A model generated the notes under the pieces. The model was not told the origin of the DNA, did not search any database, and saw only the letters and a program-made list of their open reading frames with translations. A stretch of 64,000 nucleotides of DNA, taken from the NCBI GenBank assembly GCA_963668595.1, contig OY764876.1:2356001-2420000 (forward strand). Direction: 5' to 3'. The position numbers and the translations under genes were made by a program. Positions 34,275 through 43,721 of the stretch are shown one piece after another (positions within the stretch are counted from its first letter, which is position 1; every line of letters begins with the position of its first letter). This stretch comes from GWE2-42-39 sp963668595. GTDB lineage: Bacteria; Bacteroidota; Bacteroidia; Bacteroidales; Prolixibacteraceae.

Positions 34275-35885
34275 CTAACTCCCCGTATAACCTGGATTTT
34301 GTTTCAGGTTCGGGTTGGTATTTAATTCTTCTAAACCTATTGGGAACAGAATTGTATGATTTCCCTGAGGAGTGTGATTGTACCAACTTTTGGTTTGGTA
34401 AACACCAAAACGAATCATATCGGTACGACGACGGAACTCAGCGGCAAATTCCCATCCCAGTTCATCCAGAAAACGACCGTACTTAACAGGTGTCTGATCG
34501 CCCGGATTGTCAATCGAACCATCTTCGGCCAATGTTCCGTATTTAATTGTGGTATTTCCCTCAAGCTGAGCACCGGTAACTGTTGCTTTCGCCGGATCGT
34601 CGAAACAACGCTGACGCACTTCTGTTACAATTGTTGCCGCCTCATTACTCTTTCCTGTACGCAGTAAACATTCCGCTTTCATCATCAACACATCAGCATA
34701 TCTGAAATAAGGCAAATCGTTACTCATACTACTTTTACAACCTACTGCAATTTCGTATTTCTGAACGCGATAGCCTTCTTCAAACTCGCAATAATAGATA
34801 CTTGGCATTTTATTTACCAATGTCATCACCACTTCTCCGGTAGTTGCATTCAGTTGAGGACCATGCAGCCAGGTAGCATCAAAACGTTTGTCTGCCGGAT
34901 CGTAGCTATCAATAAACTGAGGATTTGCACTGGAACCACCCCATGGCTGGGCACTCATATTGAATACATAGCGGTGACTGGGAAGCAGTTGTTTCATGTG
35001 TGCATTCCATCCTTGTCCGTAAATATTGTCGTACGGTACTGCAAACACAATCTCTTTGGAACTTTCGTTATTCACTTTAAACGGATTGCGATAGTCTGAT
35101 TCGAGTGAGAAAAAGCCTGAAGCAATAACTTTGTCGCAAGCTTCGATACATTTTGCCCATTCGGCAGCACCTTTATATACTTCAGCATTCAAATACATAC
35201 GAGCGAGCAATTGCCATGCTGTCCACTGCGTTACACGACCATAGGTGCTTTTATCAACATTTGCAGGCAAGTTGGGAAGTACTTCAGTCAATTCTGAAAT
35301 GACAAAATTATATATCTCCACACGGGTTTTCTGTGTAGGAACTTCGTCGCTGTACGAAACCACCAGAGGAACATTTCCGTGAGAATCGCAAAGAATTGAA
35401 TACCACAACACACGAAGCGCTCTCAATTCTGATTTCAAACTCAGCGCTAACTCTTCGGTAAGAGGAAGCGATCCTTCTTCGACCTGCGATAATACACGGT
35501 TTATATTATTGATTGCTTCGTAAGAAGTTAACCATGTATTGCGCGGCTGCCATTGCTGATTGTCCCAGGTATGGAAGTGCATGCGTTTGTATGTACCACC
35601 ATCATCCCAACCGTTTGGACGAGTGGGAGTAATAATTGCATCACCCGGTTCTTCCTGTATATCAAACAGACCTTGCCAGTCCATAATATAACGTAATGGT
35701 GTATAACCAGATGCCATCAAAGCCACAATGTCGTCTTCGGTTGGAACAAACGATTCTTTAGTTACTTCTGAAAAAACGTCTTCTTTCAGGTCGGTACAAC
35801 TGCTAACCGATAAAACCAGGCTTAATGAAATAAGTGCAATCCCTGATTTTACAACTGATATTGTTTCGAAATATTTCTTTTTCAT
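34275..35885 (-). CDS. susD: SusD/RagB family glycan-binding lipoprotein no. 1
   Basis: Surface lipoprotein of 536 residues that forms the lid of the SusC channel and binds oligosaccharide. The signal ends VLSVSSCTDLKED, with acidic residues after the Cys typical of surface export. The SusD hallmarks are present: the TPR-like region YEAINNINRVLSQVEEG, LRALRVLWYSILCDSHGNVPLV, the RYADVLMMKAECLLRTG helix, and the C-terminal ELGWEFAAEFRRRTDMIRFGVY followed by LFPIGLEELNTNPNLKQNPGY. It starts 10 bases after the SusC stop and is translationally close. The partner is SusC no. 1 immediately upstream. Confidence 0.95.
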   Translation of the reverse strand: MKKKYFETISVVKSGIALISLSLVLSVSSCTDLKEDVFSEVTKESFVPTEDDIVALMASGYTPLRYIMDWQGLFDIQEEPGDAIITPTRPNGWDDGGTYKRMHFHTWDNQQWQPRNTWLTSYEAINNINRVLSQVEEGSLPLTEELALSLKSELRALRVLWYSILCDSHGNVPLVVSYSDEVPTQKTRVEIYNFVISELTEVLPNLPANVDKSTYGRVTQWTAWQLLARMYLNAEVYKGAAEWAKCIEACDKVIASGFFSLESDYRNPFKVNNESSKEIVFAVPYDNIYGQGWNAHMKQLLPSHRYVFNMSAQPWGGSSANPQFIDSYDPADKRFDATWLHGPQLNATTGEVVMTLVNKMPSIYYCEFEEGYRVQKYEIAVGCKSSMSNDLPYFRYADVLMMKAECLLRTGKSNEAATIVTEVRQRCFDDPAKATVTGAQLEGNTTIKYGTLAEDGSIDNPGDQTPVKYGRFLDELGWEFAAEFRRRTDMIRFGVYQTKSWYNHTPQGNHTILFPIGLEELNTNPNLKQNPGYTGS

Positions 35886-35895
35886 AATACGGTCA

Positions 35896-38800
35896 TTAGA
35901 AAGTTACGTTAACACCAAATGTATATGTACGGATGGTCGGATATTTGTCGCGCTCATCGTTACCAGGAGAAAGACCTGTTTGTTTTACTTCCGGATCAAT
36001 TCCTTTGTAACCGGTAATGGTCAACAGGTTAAGACCCGACACATAAAAGCGAAGGTTTTTAATGGTGTTTTTATTGTTTAGTTTCACGGTATATCCCAGG
36101 GTGGCATTGTCGATTTTCCAGAAATCCCCGTCTTCAACATAGTAGCTTACAAAACGCTGAACATCAGAAAGAACTGCTTTGCCATAAACTTTATCGTAAG
36201 CCGAAGCAAGAGTATTGTAACCAATAGTCGGATTTTCATAGAACATTCTGGAGAAATTCAAAATTTGGTAACCAAATGCTCCTCTCATATTGATTGTGAA
36301 ATCGAAGTTTTTATACTTGAAGTTATTGTTCCAGCTCAGGTAATATTTCGGAATACCATTTCCCAATACCTGACGGTCGTCGGTTGACGATTCGGTTGCA
36401 GGAATACGTGATCCATCTGGTTTTTCAATAATCCAGATTCCATCGTCGGTAATATCTACACTTTTCAGCCCATAAAAATCGCCAATTGGTCCACCAATAT
36501 TAATTCGGTGTGTTTCAATCTGGATCGGTTCTCCGGTATAACCATTATAAAAATAATCGTTGGTGGTCTGGAACTTATCGTTCGACAGTGATACCAATTT
36601 GTTTTTATTGGTTGAAAAAGTAAATCCTGCATCCCATTTAAATTCGGATGTACTAACAGGAACAACGTTTACCACTGCTTCAAATCCTTTGTTTTCAATC
36701 TCTGCAACATTGGCCATGATGCTTCCATACAAGTATGGAGGAGTTGGTACATCGTAATTCCACAAAGCATCTTTTGTTTTGCGATTATAAAAATCGAACG
36801 ATCCGGTTACGCGTCCTTTAAATAAATCAAAGTCCAACCCTAGGTTGAATTCTTCTTTTTTCTCCCATCTCAAATCCGGATTGTCGTTTCTTACAGGCAC
36901 TAATTTACGTACCCATTGTCCGTCGTAATAGAAATAATCGCTGTAATCCAAACTACTCAATGAGTTATACGAATCAGCCACATCGATACCAGTAATACCA
37001 AAACCAGCACGCAGTTTCAGGTTTTTCACCCACGAAACACCTTGCATAAAAGGTTCTTCGGTGATTCTCCATCCAGCAGAAACTCCTGGAAAATTACCCC
37101 ATTTGTGATCTTCTCCGAATTTCGATGAACCTTCGTGACGAATACTTGCCATCAACAGGTATCTGTCTTTATAGCTATATGTTACACGAGAGAAGAATGC
37201 CACCAACTTATCTGAATTTTTATAGCTACCCATTCCTGCTTCTCCTTTGGGTAGTCCGCTACCAATTTCGAGATTGTTATAGGTATATCCATCGTTCGGG
37301 AAATATTTATTATTGGCCCAGAATCCTTCGTTTAAATTGTCCTCGTAGTTATAACCGGCCATTACCGAGAAGTTGTGATTTTCAATTACCTTTTTGTAGC
37401 TGGCAGTAAACTCAGTATAATTTCCGATATAATCATCAGTCCCTCTTGAAGCATATCCGTCAGACGAATATTTGGTTGTTGAAACGTGATTTTTAGTTTG
37501 ATAGAAACCGCGAATATTGGAGTTTCCTTTCCGGGTCAACAAACCTTTAAATACCAGGTTTTCAATTGGAGTATATGTAAGACTTGCATTGAATCGTACA
37601 TTGCGATAGCGATTTTCGCCAATCGATTCTTTCAGATAAGCCACCGGGTTGTCATAAAAATATACATCCCGTTCAAACCATTTACCTTCTTCTGTTTTTA
37701 CAGGTTCGGTTGGGTTCCGGATAATTGCCTGGCGATAAACGTAACTATTGAAACTGTAACCATCTCCTCCGGTCCAGTATTTTTGTTCGCTAACAATTGT
37801 TCCGATATTTGCAACTAACTTGCCATTGAACATGCTGTGATTTACATCGATACGGCCAGTATATTTTCGGTTGTCCGATTTAATAAATGTACCCTGATTA
37901 TCTTTATAGTTAATCGATGCCGTAAGATTGGTGTTTTTTGTTCCGCCACGGAATATCACGTTGTGCACATGGCTCAATGCTGTACGTGTAATTTCGTCGA
38001 GCCAATCGGTGCTTGAACCGTAATCTTTCAAATTAGCTCCTGTAAACTTGTAGCCCTGATTCCATTTTTCGCGCAGTTGATCTGCATCCAGAAAATCGAG
38101 ACGACGACTAATTTTTGCACTCGAAAGGTAGCCGGAATACTCAATAGTCGGAGCCATTTCGTTTCCGCTCGACTTGGTGGTAATAATGATTACCCCGTTG
38201 GTACCGCGTGTACCATAAATTGCCGATGCCGAACCGTCTTTCAATACATCAATCGATTCGATGTCTTCCGGTGCTACCGATTCCAGGTTTCCGGGAACTC
38301 CGTCAACCAATACAAGCGGATCCGAAGTTCCGAGCAACGAAGCATTACCACGAAGCATAATTACAGCCCCCTGAGTTGGGTCACCCGATGGAGTTGAAAT
38401 AGTTAAACCAGCTACTTTTCCCTGAATTAACTGCGCCGCATCGTTTACCGCTCCTTTTACAAAATCGTCTGATTTTACTGAAGCAATTGAACTTGTTACA
38501 TCGCCACGTTTTACACTTCCGTAACCAATGGCGACCACCTCATCAATCCCGATTGTTTCTTCTTCCATAATCACGTTCAGTTCAGTTTGCCCGGCAAGTG
38601 CCACTTCAATGGTTTTCATTCCAATAAATGAAAAAATAAGGCTTGCATCCGACGGAACATTCGGAATAGAAAATTCGCCATTCGGGCCGGTAATTGTTCC
38701 CGATGTAGTTCCTTTTACCTGCACCGTAACTCCGGGGAGTGGTTCTTTGGTTTCACTCATCACCTTTCCTTTTACGGTTACCTGTGCTCCTGATTTTTGC

Positions 38801-39177
38801 ATCATATCTTTTTCTGACAATGCAATCAGGCGGTCGTTTATTTTATAATAAATACCTGTCTTTTTCAGAAGCGCATCCAATACTTGTGTTATTGATCCTT
38901 CTTCGACAGAGATACTCACAAGCTGATCTACATCAACTTTTGTATTGTCGTACATGAAGTAAAACTCGGTTTCCTCTTCAATCTGACGTAGTACTTCCCG
39001 AATCCCAACTTTATCGAGTTTCAGACTCATGCGGGTATTTTGCGAATACAAATTCCCGGCAAACAACTGGCTTACAGTTATAAAAAAAATAAAAATTGTT
39101 ATCCTCATCGTCATACAAAATTTTGATTCCCAAATTTTTAAGCATCCGGAAATCCACGGAAAATGATTTTTTTTCAT
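35896..39177 (-). CDS. susC: SusC/RagA TonB-dependent transporter no. 1 with STN domain
   Basis: Outer-membrane import channel of 1093 residues. After an extended N-terminus and signal peptide (RITIFIFFITVSQLFAGNLYSQ) there is an STN signalling domain (VGIREVLRQIEEETEFYFMYDNTKVD), a CarboxypepD_reg-like domain (VKGKVMSETKEPLPGVTVQVKG), then the TonB box/plug (DEVVAIGYGSVKRGDVTSSIASV; YGTRGTNGVIIITTK) and a 22-strand barrel ending YPTIRTYTFGVNVTF. The STN domain implies that it signals through the adjacent FecR to the ECF sigma factor when substrate is bound. It is followed 10 bases later by SusD no. 1. Substrate is likely an arabinose-containing oligosaccharide or glycopeptide, by context. 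Confidence 0.96.
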   Translation of the reverse strand: MKKNHFPWISGCLKIWESKFCMTMRITIFIFFITVSQLFAGNLYSQNTRMSLKLDKVGIREVLRQIEEETEFYFMYDNTKVDVDQLVSISVEEGSITQVLDALLKKTGIYYKINDRLIALSEKDMMQKSGAQVTVKGKVMSETKEPLPGVTVQVKGTTSGTITGPNGEFSIPNVPSDASLIFSFIGMKTIEVALAGQTELNVIMEEETIGIDEVVAIGYGSVKRGDVTSSIASVKSDDFVKGAVNDAAQLIQGKVAGLTISTPSGDPTQGAVIMLRGNASLLGTSDPLVLVDGVPGNLESVAPEDIESIDVLKDGSASAIYGTRGTNGVIIITTKSSGNEMAPTIEYSGYLSSAKISRRLDFLDADQLREKWNQGYKFTGANLKDYGSSTDWLDEITRTALSHVHNVIFRGGTKNTNLTASINYKDNQGTFIKSDNRKYTGRIDVNHSMFNGKLVANIGTIVSEQKYWTGGDGYSFNSYVYRQAIIRNPTEPVKTEEGKWFERDVYFYDNPVAYLKESIGENRYRNVRFNASLTYTPIENLVFKGLLTRKGNSNIRGFYQTKNHVSTTKYSSDGYASRGTDDYIGNYTEFTASYKKVIENHNFSVMAGYNYEDNLNEGFWANNKYFPNDGYTYNNLEIGSGLPKGEAGMGSYKNSDKLVAFFSRVTYSYKDRYLLMASIRHEGSSKFGEDHKWGNFPGVSAGWRITEEPFMQGVSWVKNLKLRAGFGITGIDVADSYNSLSSLDYSDYFYYDGQWVRKLVPVRNDNPDLRWEKKEEFNLGLDFDLFKGRVTGSFDFYNRKTKDALWNYDVPTPPYLYGSIMANVAEIENKGFEAVVNVVPVSTSEFKWDAGFTFSTNKNKLVSLSNDKFQTTNDYFYNGYTGEPIQIETHRINIGGPIGDFYGLKSVDITDDGIWIIEKPDGSRIPATESSTDDRQVLGNGIPKYYLSWNNNFKYKNFDFTINMRGAFGYQILNFSRMFYENPTIGYNTLASAYDKVYGKAVLSDVQRFVSYYVEDGDFWKIDNATLGYTVKLNNKNTIKNLRFYVSGLNLLTITGYKGIDPEVKQTGLSPGNDERDKYPTIRTYTFGVNVTF

Positions 39178-39237
39178 AAATTTGTCGTGTTAAATTTTCA
39201 CTTTTCAATTTGTTTAGCTGTGTGTGCTAATGCGAGA

Positions 39238-39285
39238 AGAAAAGAACTTAAAGGGGATGTTACCAGCATCTCCTTTTTCTTTTCT
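39238..39285 (-). terminator. Terminator/attenuator hairpin between fecR and susC no. 1
   Basis: A two-part stem: inner 10-base arms (39250-39259 with 39267-39276, one G-U) and outer 9-base arms (39238-39246 with 39277-39285), with a 3-base bulge. On the minus strand the structure runs into the U-rich tract TTCTTTTCTTCTC. It lies 50 bases past the fecR stop and about 60 bases before the susC start. It would end the regulatory transcript and leave susC under a separate, probably ECF-dependent, promoter in 39178-39237. Confidence 0.72.
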
Positions 39286-39335
39286 GAAAAATCGATTATT
39301 TACTCATAGGCATTCCTTTTTTTGTGGTTTAATCT

Positions 39336-40355
39336 TTATTCAGATTTTGATAATATTACTTTCAATTTTGAATTAGGAGTATCCGGATTGCGCACAATTG
39401 TTGCCTTCACCGAACACGAAAACTCCATCGATTTCAGCACCTTATCCAGCGGCTCATCTTTTATTTTTGCATTAAATACCGATTGATAAATACGAGAATC
39501 GCTTACTTCAATATCAACATTGTACCTTCGTTTTAGCTCTGCAATAACCGATGCCATTGGCTCTTCCCGAAAAATGAGTGTTCCCTCTTTCCATGAGGAA
39601 TACCATTGCGGCTCGACTTTCCGTTTTAGAAATTTATTATCTGCCGGACAGTAGGTAACCATATCGCCCGGCAAAAGCTCGTAATGCAGAAACTGGTCAT
39701 CTTTATAGCTCAATTGTACTTTGCCCGATTCAAGAATTACCCGAATATTTTCTTCTCCCGGATAAGCGCAGACATCGAATTTTGTCCCCAATACTTTTAC
39801 GTTCAGCTTGCCGGCACTCACAATCAATGGCAAATTTTTATTCTTTGCCGCATGAAAGTATGCCTGCCCGTTTAATTCAATATTCCGATTATTTACGGCA
39901 AACTTACTGTTGTAAGTAATTTTACTTCCTGAGTTGATCCAAACCACAGTACTGTCAGGAAGAATTATTTTTGAAATTTGATTGTTGTCTGCAATGACAG
40001 TTGTAACCATTTCGTTTGACGAAAACACCCCACTAACTGGCAACAATTTCAGCCCTGCATACGATAAAATCATTCCCAACACCAGTATTGCTGCGTATTT
40101 TGAATATTGATAAAACAGTATTTTCACCGAACGCTTTTTCGTCTCAGGCAATTGTAATTTAAACCGTGCGAACAAATCATTCACTTCTTTTTCGGGCATT
40201 TCTTTTTCTGATGATAAAAGAGCCCATGCATTTTTCAGTGTATTGTATTCCGCTTGCAATGCCTCGTCAGATTCCATCTCTGACAAAACAGAAAAGTCTT
40301 CCTCGTCCTTTTTTCGTCCGGTAATCAGGTGCAATATTTTTTCTGTACTATTCAT
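39336..40355 (-). CDS. FecR-type anti-sigma factor no. 1
   Basis: Inner-membrane sensor of 339 residues that holds the neighbouring ECF sigma factor until the SusC STN domain signals. An N-terminal cytosolic part (residues 1-80) is followed by one transmembrane helix (YAAILVLGMILSYAGLKLL). The periplasmic FecR domain has KIILPDSTVVWINSGSKITY, RNIELNGQAYFHAAKN and VKVLGTKFDV. The C-terminal STN-interaction domain includes MASVIAELKRRYNVDIEVSD and DEPLDKVLKSMEFS. It lies 91 bases after the sigma gene and is followed by the attenuator hairpin and susC. Confidence 0.94.
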   Translation of the reverse strand: MNSTEKILHLITGRKKDEEDFSVLSEMESDEALQAEYNTLKNAWALLSSEKEMPEKEVNDLFARFKLQLPETKKRSVKILFYQYSKYAAILVLGMILSYAGLKLLPVSGVFSSNEMVTTVIADNNQISKIILPDSTVVWINSGSKITYNSKFAVNNRNIELNGQAYFHAAKNKNLPLIVSAGKLNVKVLGTKFDVCAYPGEENIRVILESGKVQLSYKDDQFLHYELLPGDMVTYCPADNKFLKRKVEPQWYSSWKEGTLIFREEPMASVIAELKRRYNVDIEVSDSRIYQSVFNAKIKDEPLDKVLKSMEFSCSVKATIVRNPDTPNSKLKVILSKSE

Positions 40356-40446
40356 CTCTCAATTTCGTATAGTACATAAAAGCAGCAAGGCCTGTTTACC
40401 CTAGCTCTAATTTTTATTTTTTTTGATTTTTTTCTGAAAAAGATAT

Positions 40447-41034
40447 TCAGAAGAAGATATACGACATGATTGGCAGATAATCTTTCAGCGATTCGCGAAA
40501 CATTTTCAGTGCTTTTGTGATGTGCCCTTCTACTGCTTTTTCAGAAATATTGAGTTCGCTGGCTATTTCGCGGTTTTTCTTTTCACTGAACCTGCTGAGC
40601 GAAAACACATGACGACACTGCGGGGGCAACTGCTCCAGAGTAGATTGAATTATTCGGGATATTTCATCCATTGTAAGAGTTGACGTGTCGAAACTAGCCA
40701 AAGCCCGATAATTAGCCATTAACTCTATTTCGCTAATATGGGAAGCACTTATAAAATGTCTTCTGTACTTTTGATCACGGATTTTATACAAACAATTGTT
40801 CTTCGATACAGTATAAAGATAGGCTCCAAGATTGGTATCTTCGTCTAAATTCAATCTCTTCCGCCACAGGGTCAGAAATGTTTCCTGCACTATATTTTCA
40901 GCAATATCATCCTGAGGAATATACTCATAAACAAAGTAATACAACCGAGGAGCATATCTTTTGTAGATAGATTCAAAAGCTGAATCATCTCCTTTTCTCA
41001 TTCTATCGAACAGCTCCCTGGTACTTGTCATCAT
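40447..41034 (-). CDS. ECF RNA polymerase sigma factor (FecI-like) no. 1
   Basis: Regulator of 195 residues that should direct RNA polymerase to the susC/susD no. 1 promoter. Region 2 is seen as GDDSAFESIYKRYAPRLYYFVYEYIPQDDIAENIVQETFLTLWRKR, and region 4 as LEQLPPQCRHVFSLSRFSEKKNREIASELNISEKAVEGHITKALKMF with its helix-turn-helix. The C-terminus ends in an aromatic/hydrophobic tail (YLPIMSYIFF). It is the first gene of its regulatory unit, with a housekeeping-type promoter 16-30 bases upstream. Confidence 0.95.
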   Translation of the reverse strand: MMTSTRELFDRMRKGDDSAFESIYKRYAPRLYYFVYEYIPQDDIAENIVQETFLTLWRKRLNLDEDTNLGAYLYTVSKNNCLYKIRDQKYRRHFISASHISEIELMANYRALASFDTSTLTMDEISRIIQSTLEQLPPQCRHVFSLSRFSEKKNREIASELNISEKAVEGHITKALKMFRESLKDYLPIMSYIFF

Positions 41035-41056
41035 CCCCGTTCTGATTAAAAGTACT

Positions 41057-41087
41057 CAAAACTATTAAAATCAAATGAAAAGCCCAA
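41057..41087 (-). promoter_or_regulatory. Candidate housekeeping promoter of ECF sigma no. 1
   Basis: On the minus strand a -33 TTG (41087-41085) is followed after 20 bases by TAGTTTTG (41064-41057), matching the Bacteroidota -7 consensus TAnnTTTG. The start codon is at 41034, giving a short leader. This is the best consensus match seen in front of any regulator gene here. Confidence 0.55.
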
Positions 41088-41146
41088 GATTATTTTTCAA
41101 ATGCTTTCTAAAAAGCATAAAAACACACCAAATCAAAAGCAAAAAT

Positions 41147-41210
41147 CGCAGGATAGCTCTGTCGGCTTAATGTTTAACCCATTATTTGCCGGCAGAGTTT
41201 CAATCCTGCG
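41147..41210 (-). terminator. Terminator hairpin after GH127 second copy
   Basis: An outer 8-base stem CGCAGGAT/ATCCTGCG and an inner 10-base stem CTCTGTCGGC/GCCGGCAGAG (one G-U), separated by a small internal loop, form a long hairpin. On the minus strand it is followed by ATTTTTGCTTTTG. It lies 23 bases past the GH127 stop and isolates it from the sigma no. 1 unit. Confidence 0.8.
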
Positions 41211-41232
41211 ATTGCTTATCTACATACCTGCT

Positions 41233-43638
41233 CTATTCTATTTCCCATTCAAAAATTCCAGCCGCATACTCTTTCGGCAATTCAACTTCCAGCTTTACAG
41301 CCGTTGCTTTCACCGGAGTAAACAAAACCTGATTGGGCATTCCTTTTTCTTTTTTATACGGAATTGTATTTTCAACCGGGAGCCATTCTCCTGCACCATT
41401 TTTATATAAAATTCGCCACGATTGCGGCACGCGGCAACCTCCCCAGGGAGCATCGTCGTACCAATAAACGGTTGATCCGGAAATTATTTCTTCTTTTGCA
41501 AACTGATAAGTAATCCACTCGGTTGTCGCTTTTTTCGGCCACCAATGATAATACGGAACCGATCGGTCGGTTTCATCACGCGGAATCAACCGGTCATTAA
41601 TAGCAGAAATTGCTGTGGCCTTGTGCGATGCTTCAATTTTACTTTCCGAAGCAATGGTGGCTGGCATTACAGGCCGACTAGAACTCAGTTCGTTCGACAG
41701 CCACACAATCATCTCGCCGCTTCCGCGATGCGCCCATGCATAATACGGAATCATATTTAATTTCACATCTTTTACCTCTATTTTACCATCCTGATTGTAG
41801 CTCAGCAATTGCGCATCCGTATGAATCATATTGATACCGTACAGCAAATCAGGCTTCTGCTCAACCACAAATACTGGTTTTTGCGGAATCACTGCACTTA
41901 ACACACTGAAATCATTATCCGGCCATTCGGCGCAATAAACAACCGGGCCGCGTTCAATAGCAATTCTACCACGATCAGCTTCTACTGCCGGATGCGCTTT
42001 TACGGTTCGTGGTTCCATATCGAAATGCACCTCTACCTTATCTCCCTTTTCCCAGGTACGGTCAACGGTAAAATAGCCATCTTTCAGCTGACTTTCTACT
42101 ACTTGTCCGTTCAGTTTTACGGAATATGAAAGTTGCTTTTTATCGGCAAACGAATATAAACTACCAGGCACAACCTCGCCGCGAACCCAACCAGGAATGC
42201 GAATCTTCAGATTGAATTGCTGCTTCTTTTTTGGATTAACTTCAATATTAATATCTCCGGTCCATGGATAATTTGTCGTTTGTACCAGACTCAGTTTTTT
42301 CCCTCCAACTTCAATTTCAGAATTATTCGACATGAATAAATTCACATACAAATCGTTTTTATTTACGGCATAAATATATCCGGGTACCGAAGGAATAAAA
42401 CGACAAATATTTGACGGGCAACATGCACAACCAAACCAAGGCTGACGCTGATGCTGACCTATTGACTCAAGCGGATTGGGATAAAAGAAACCATCACCAT
42501 CCAGCGACACTCCACTTATCAGCCCATTATACAAGGTGCGTTCCAGTACATCGAAATACTTCGACTCTCCATGTAACAAGAACAAACGGTAATTCAAATA
42601 TACATTTCCAATGGCCGCGCATGTTTCACAATAGGCCGACATGTTGGGTAATTCGTAATCCCGGCCAAAAGCTTCGCCATGTCCGGTTGCCCCAATTCCA
42701 CCAGTGATATATAATTTTTTGTTTACAATATTTTCCCAAATCCTGTCAATAGCATGAATATAAGCAGTATCTCCGGTTAGTGCAGCAACATCAGCCATTC
42801 CGGTGTACATGTATGCAGCACGCACAGCATGACCAACGGCTTCACTTTGTTCTAAAACAGGCAAATGAGACTGGCTGTACTCTTGCTTAATCGTGGTATA
42901 TCCACGTTTATCGAGCAGAAATTTTGCCAAATCCAGATATTTCTGTTCGCCTGTGGCCACATACAATTTAGACAGAGCCATCTCGGCAATCTGGTGTCCG
43001 GGAACAACTGTTGCCTGACCGGGTTTGTCACCAACCTCTCGCACAGCACAATCAGCATATTTTTTAGCAATATCCAGAAAATTTGTTTTTCCCGTTGCCT
43101 GATAATGAGCAAGAGCACCTTCAATCATGTGCCCCAGATTATATAATTCGTGACTCAGATCTTCTTCTTTTTCCCAGCGTTTACTACCAGCCCACTCGTG
43201 CGGATGAGCAGGATTCATGGTGCGTGCAGTATATAAATATCCATCCTTTTCCTGAGCAGCTCCAACAATAGTCAGAACACTATCTATATAATGATTCAGC
43301 TTTTTATCCGGAAAAGTTTGCATTGAATAACTCGCCCCTTCGATCGTTTTATACACATCGGTATCGTCAAACGAAAAGCCTGTTACTTTCGTTGTGTCGC
43401 TTGGATGAGCTGCTTTTACGAAGTTTTCGTATCGTCCTGTCTCTTCGCATTTCCCAAAAGCAAGAGGAATCGTTGTATTGCGGCTTGCTTTCAATCGTTG
43501 CCCCCAGAATGAATCGGAAACCTTTACCGAAGTAAAAGGAACCGGACTAATTGGGTATCCGGCACTGTGTTTCTCCTGCGCATTTACAGCGAAGGCCAAA
43601 GCCAAAAGTCCGATGGGTAATAGTTTTTTCATGTTCAT
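41233..43638 (-). CDS. GH127 beta-L-arabinofuranosidase-type enzyme (second copy)
   Basis: Exported enzyme of 801 residues with signal peptide (LLPIGLLALAFAVNAQ, not lipidated), in contrast to the lipoprotein copy at 31626-34025. Zinc and nucleophile positions are AYCETCAA with Glu338 and Cys340 and FGCACCPSN with Cys406 and Cys407. The two copies share this module plus a C-terminal beta region (ISGSTVYWYDDAPWGGCRVPQSW). Different anchoring suggests work in different places: periplasm for this one and membrane for the other. Starts at 43638 or 43632 are equally plausible (MNMKK). It follows GH43 by about 83 bases and ends at a strong terminator. Confidence 0.94.
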   Translation of the reverse strand: MNMKKLLPIGLLALAFAVNAQEKHSAGYPISPVPFTSVKVSDSFWGQRLKASRNTTIPLAFGKCEETGRYENFVKAAHPSDTTKVTGFSFDDTDVYKTIEGASYSMQTFPDKKLNHYIDSVLTIVGAAQEKDGYLYTARTMNPAHPHEWAGSKRWEKEEDLSHELYNLGHMIEGALAHYQATGKTNFLDIAKKYADCAVREVGDKPGQATVVPGHQIAEMALSKLYVATGEQKYLDLAKFLLDKRGYTTIKQEYSQSHLPVLEQSEAVGHAVRAAYMYTGMADVAALTGDTAYIHAIDRIWENIVNKKLYITGGIGATGHGEAFGRDYELPNMSAYCETCAAIGNVYLNYRLFLLHGESKYFDVLERTLYNGLISGVSLDGDGFFYPNPLESIGQHQRQPWFGCACCPSNICRFIPSVPGYIYAVNKNDLYVNLFMSNNSEIEVGGKKLSLVQTTNYPWTGDINIEVNPKKKQQFNLKIRIPGWVRGEVVPGSLYSFADKKQLSYSVKLNGQVVESQLKDGYFTVDRTWEKGDKVEVHFDMEPRTVKAHPAVEADRGRIAIERGPVVYCAEWPDNDFSVLSAVIPQKPVFVVEQKPDLLYGINMIHTDAQLLSYNQDGKIEVKDVKLNMIPYYAWAHRGSGEMIVWLSNELSSSRPVMPATIASESKIEASHKATAISAINDRLIPRDETDRSVPYYHWWPKKATTEWITYQFAKEEIISGSTVYWYDDAPWGGCRVPQSWRILYKNGAGEWLPVENTIPYKKEKGMPNQVLFTPVKATAVKLEVELPKEYAAGIFEWEIE

Positions 43639-43721
43639 TGGTATATAGTTTGTTCTTTTTCTTGATCAAAATGAATATTCTTAAAACGAAAACTTTACGG
43701 GCTACAATAACTCGTTAAGTT

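Noticed and set aside
39011..39208. Small minus-strand frame overlapping the susC no. 1 start
   Set aside because: It lies inside the susC signal-peptide coding region in another frame and has no supporting features.
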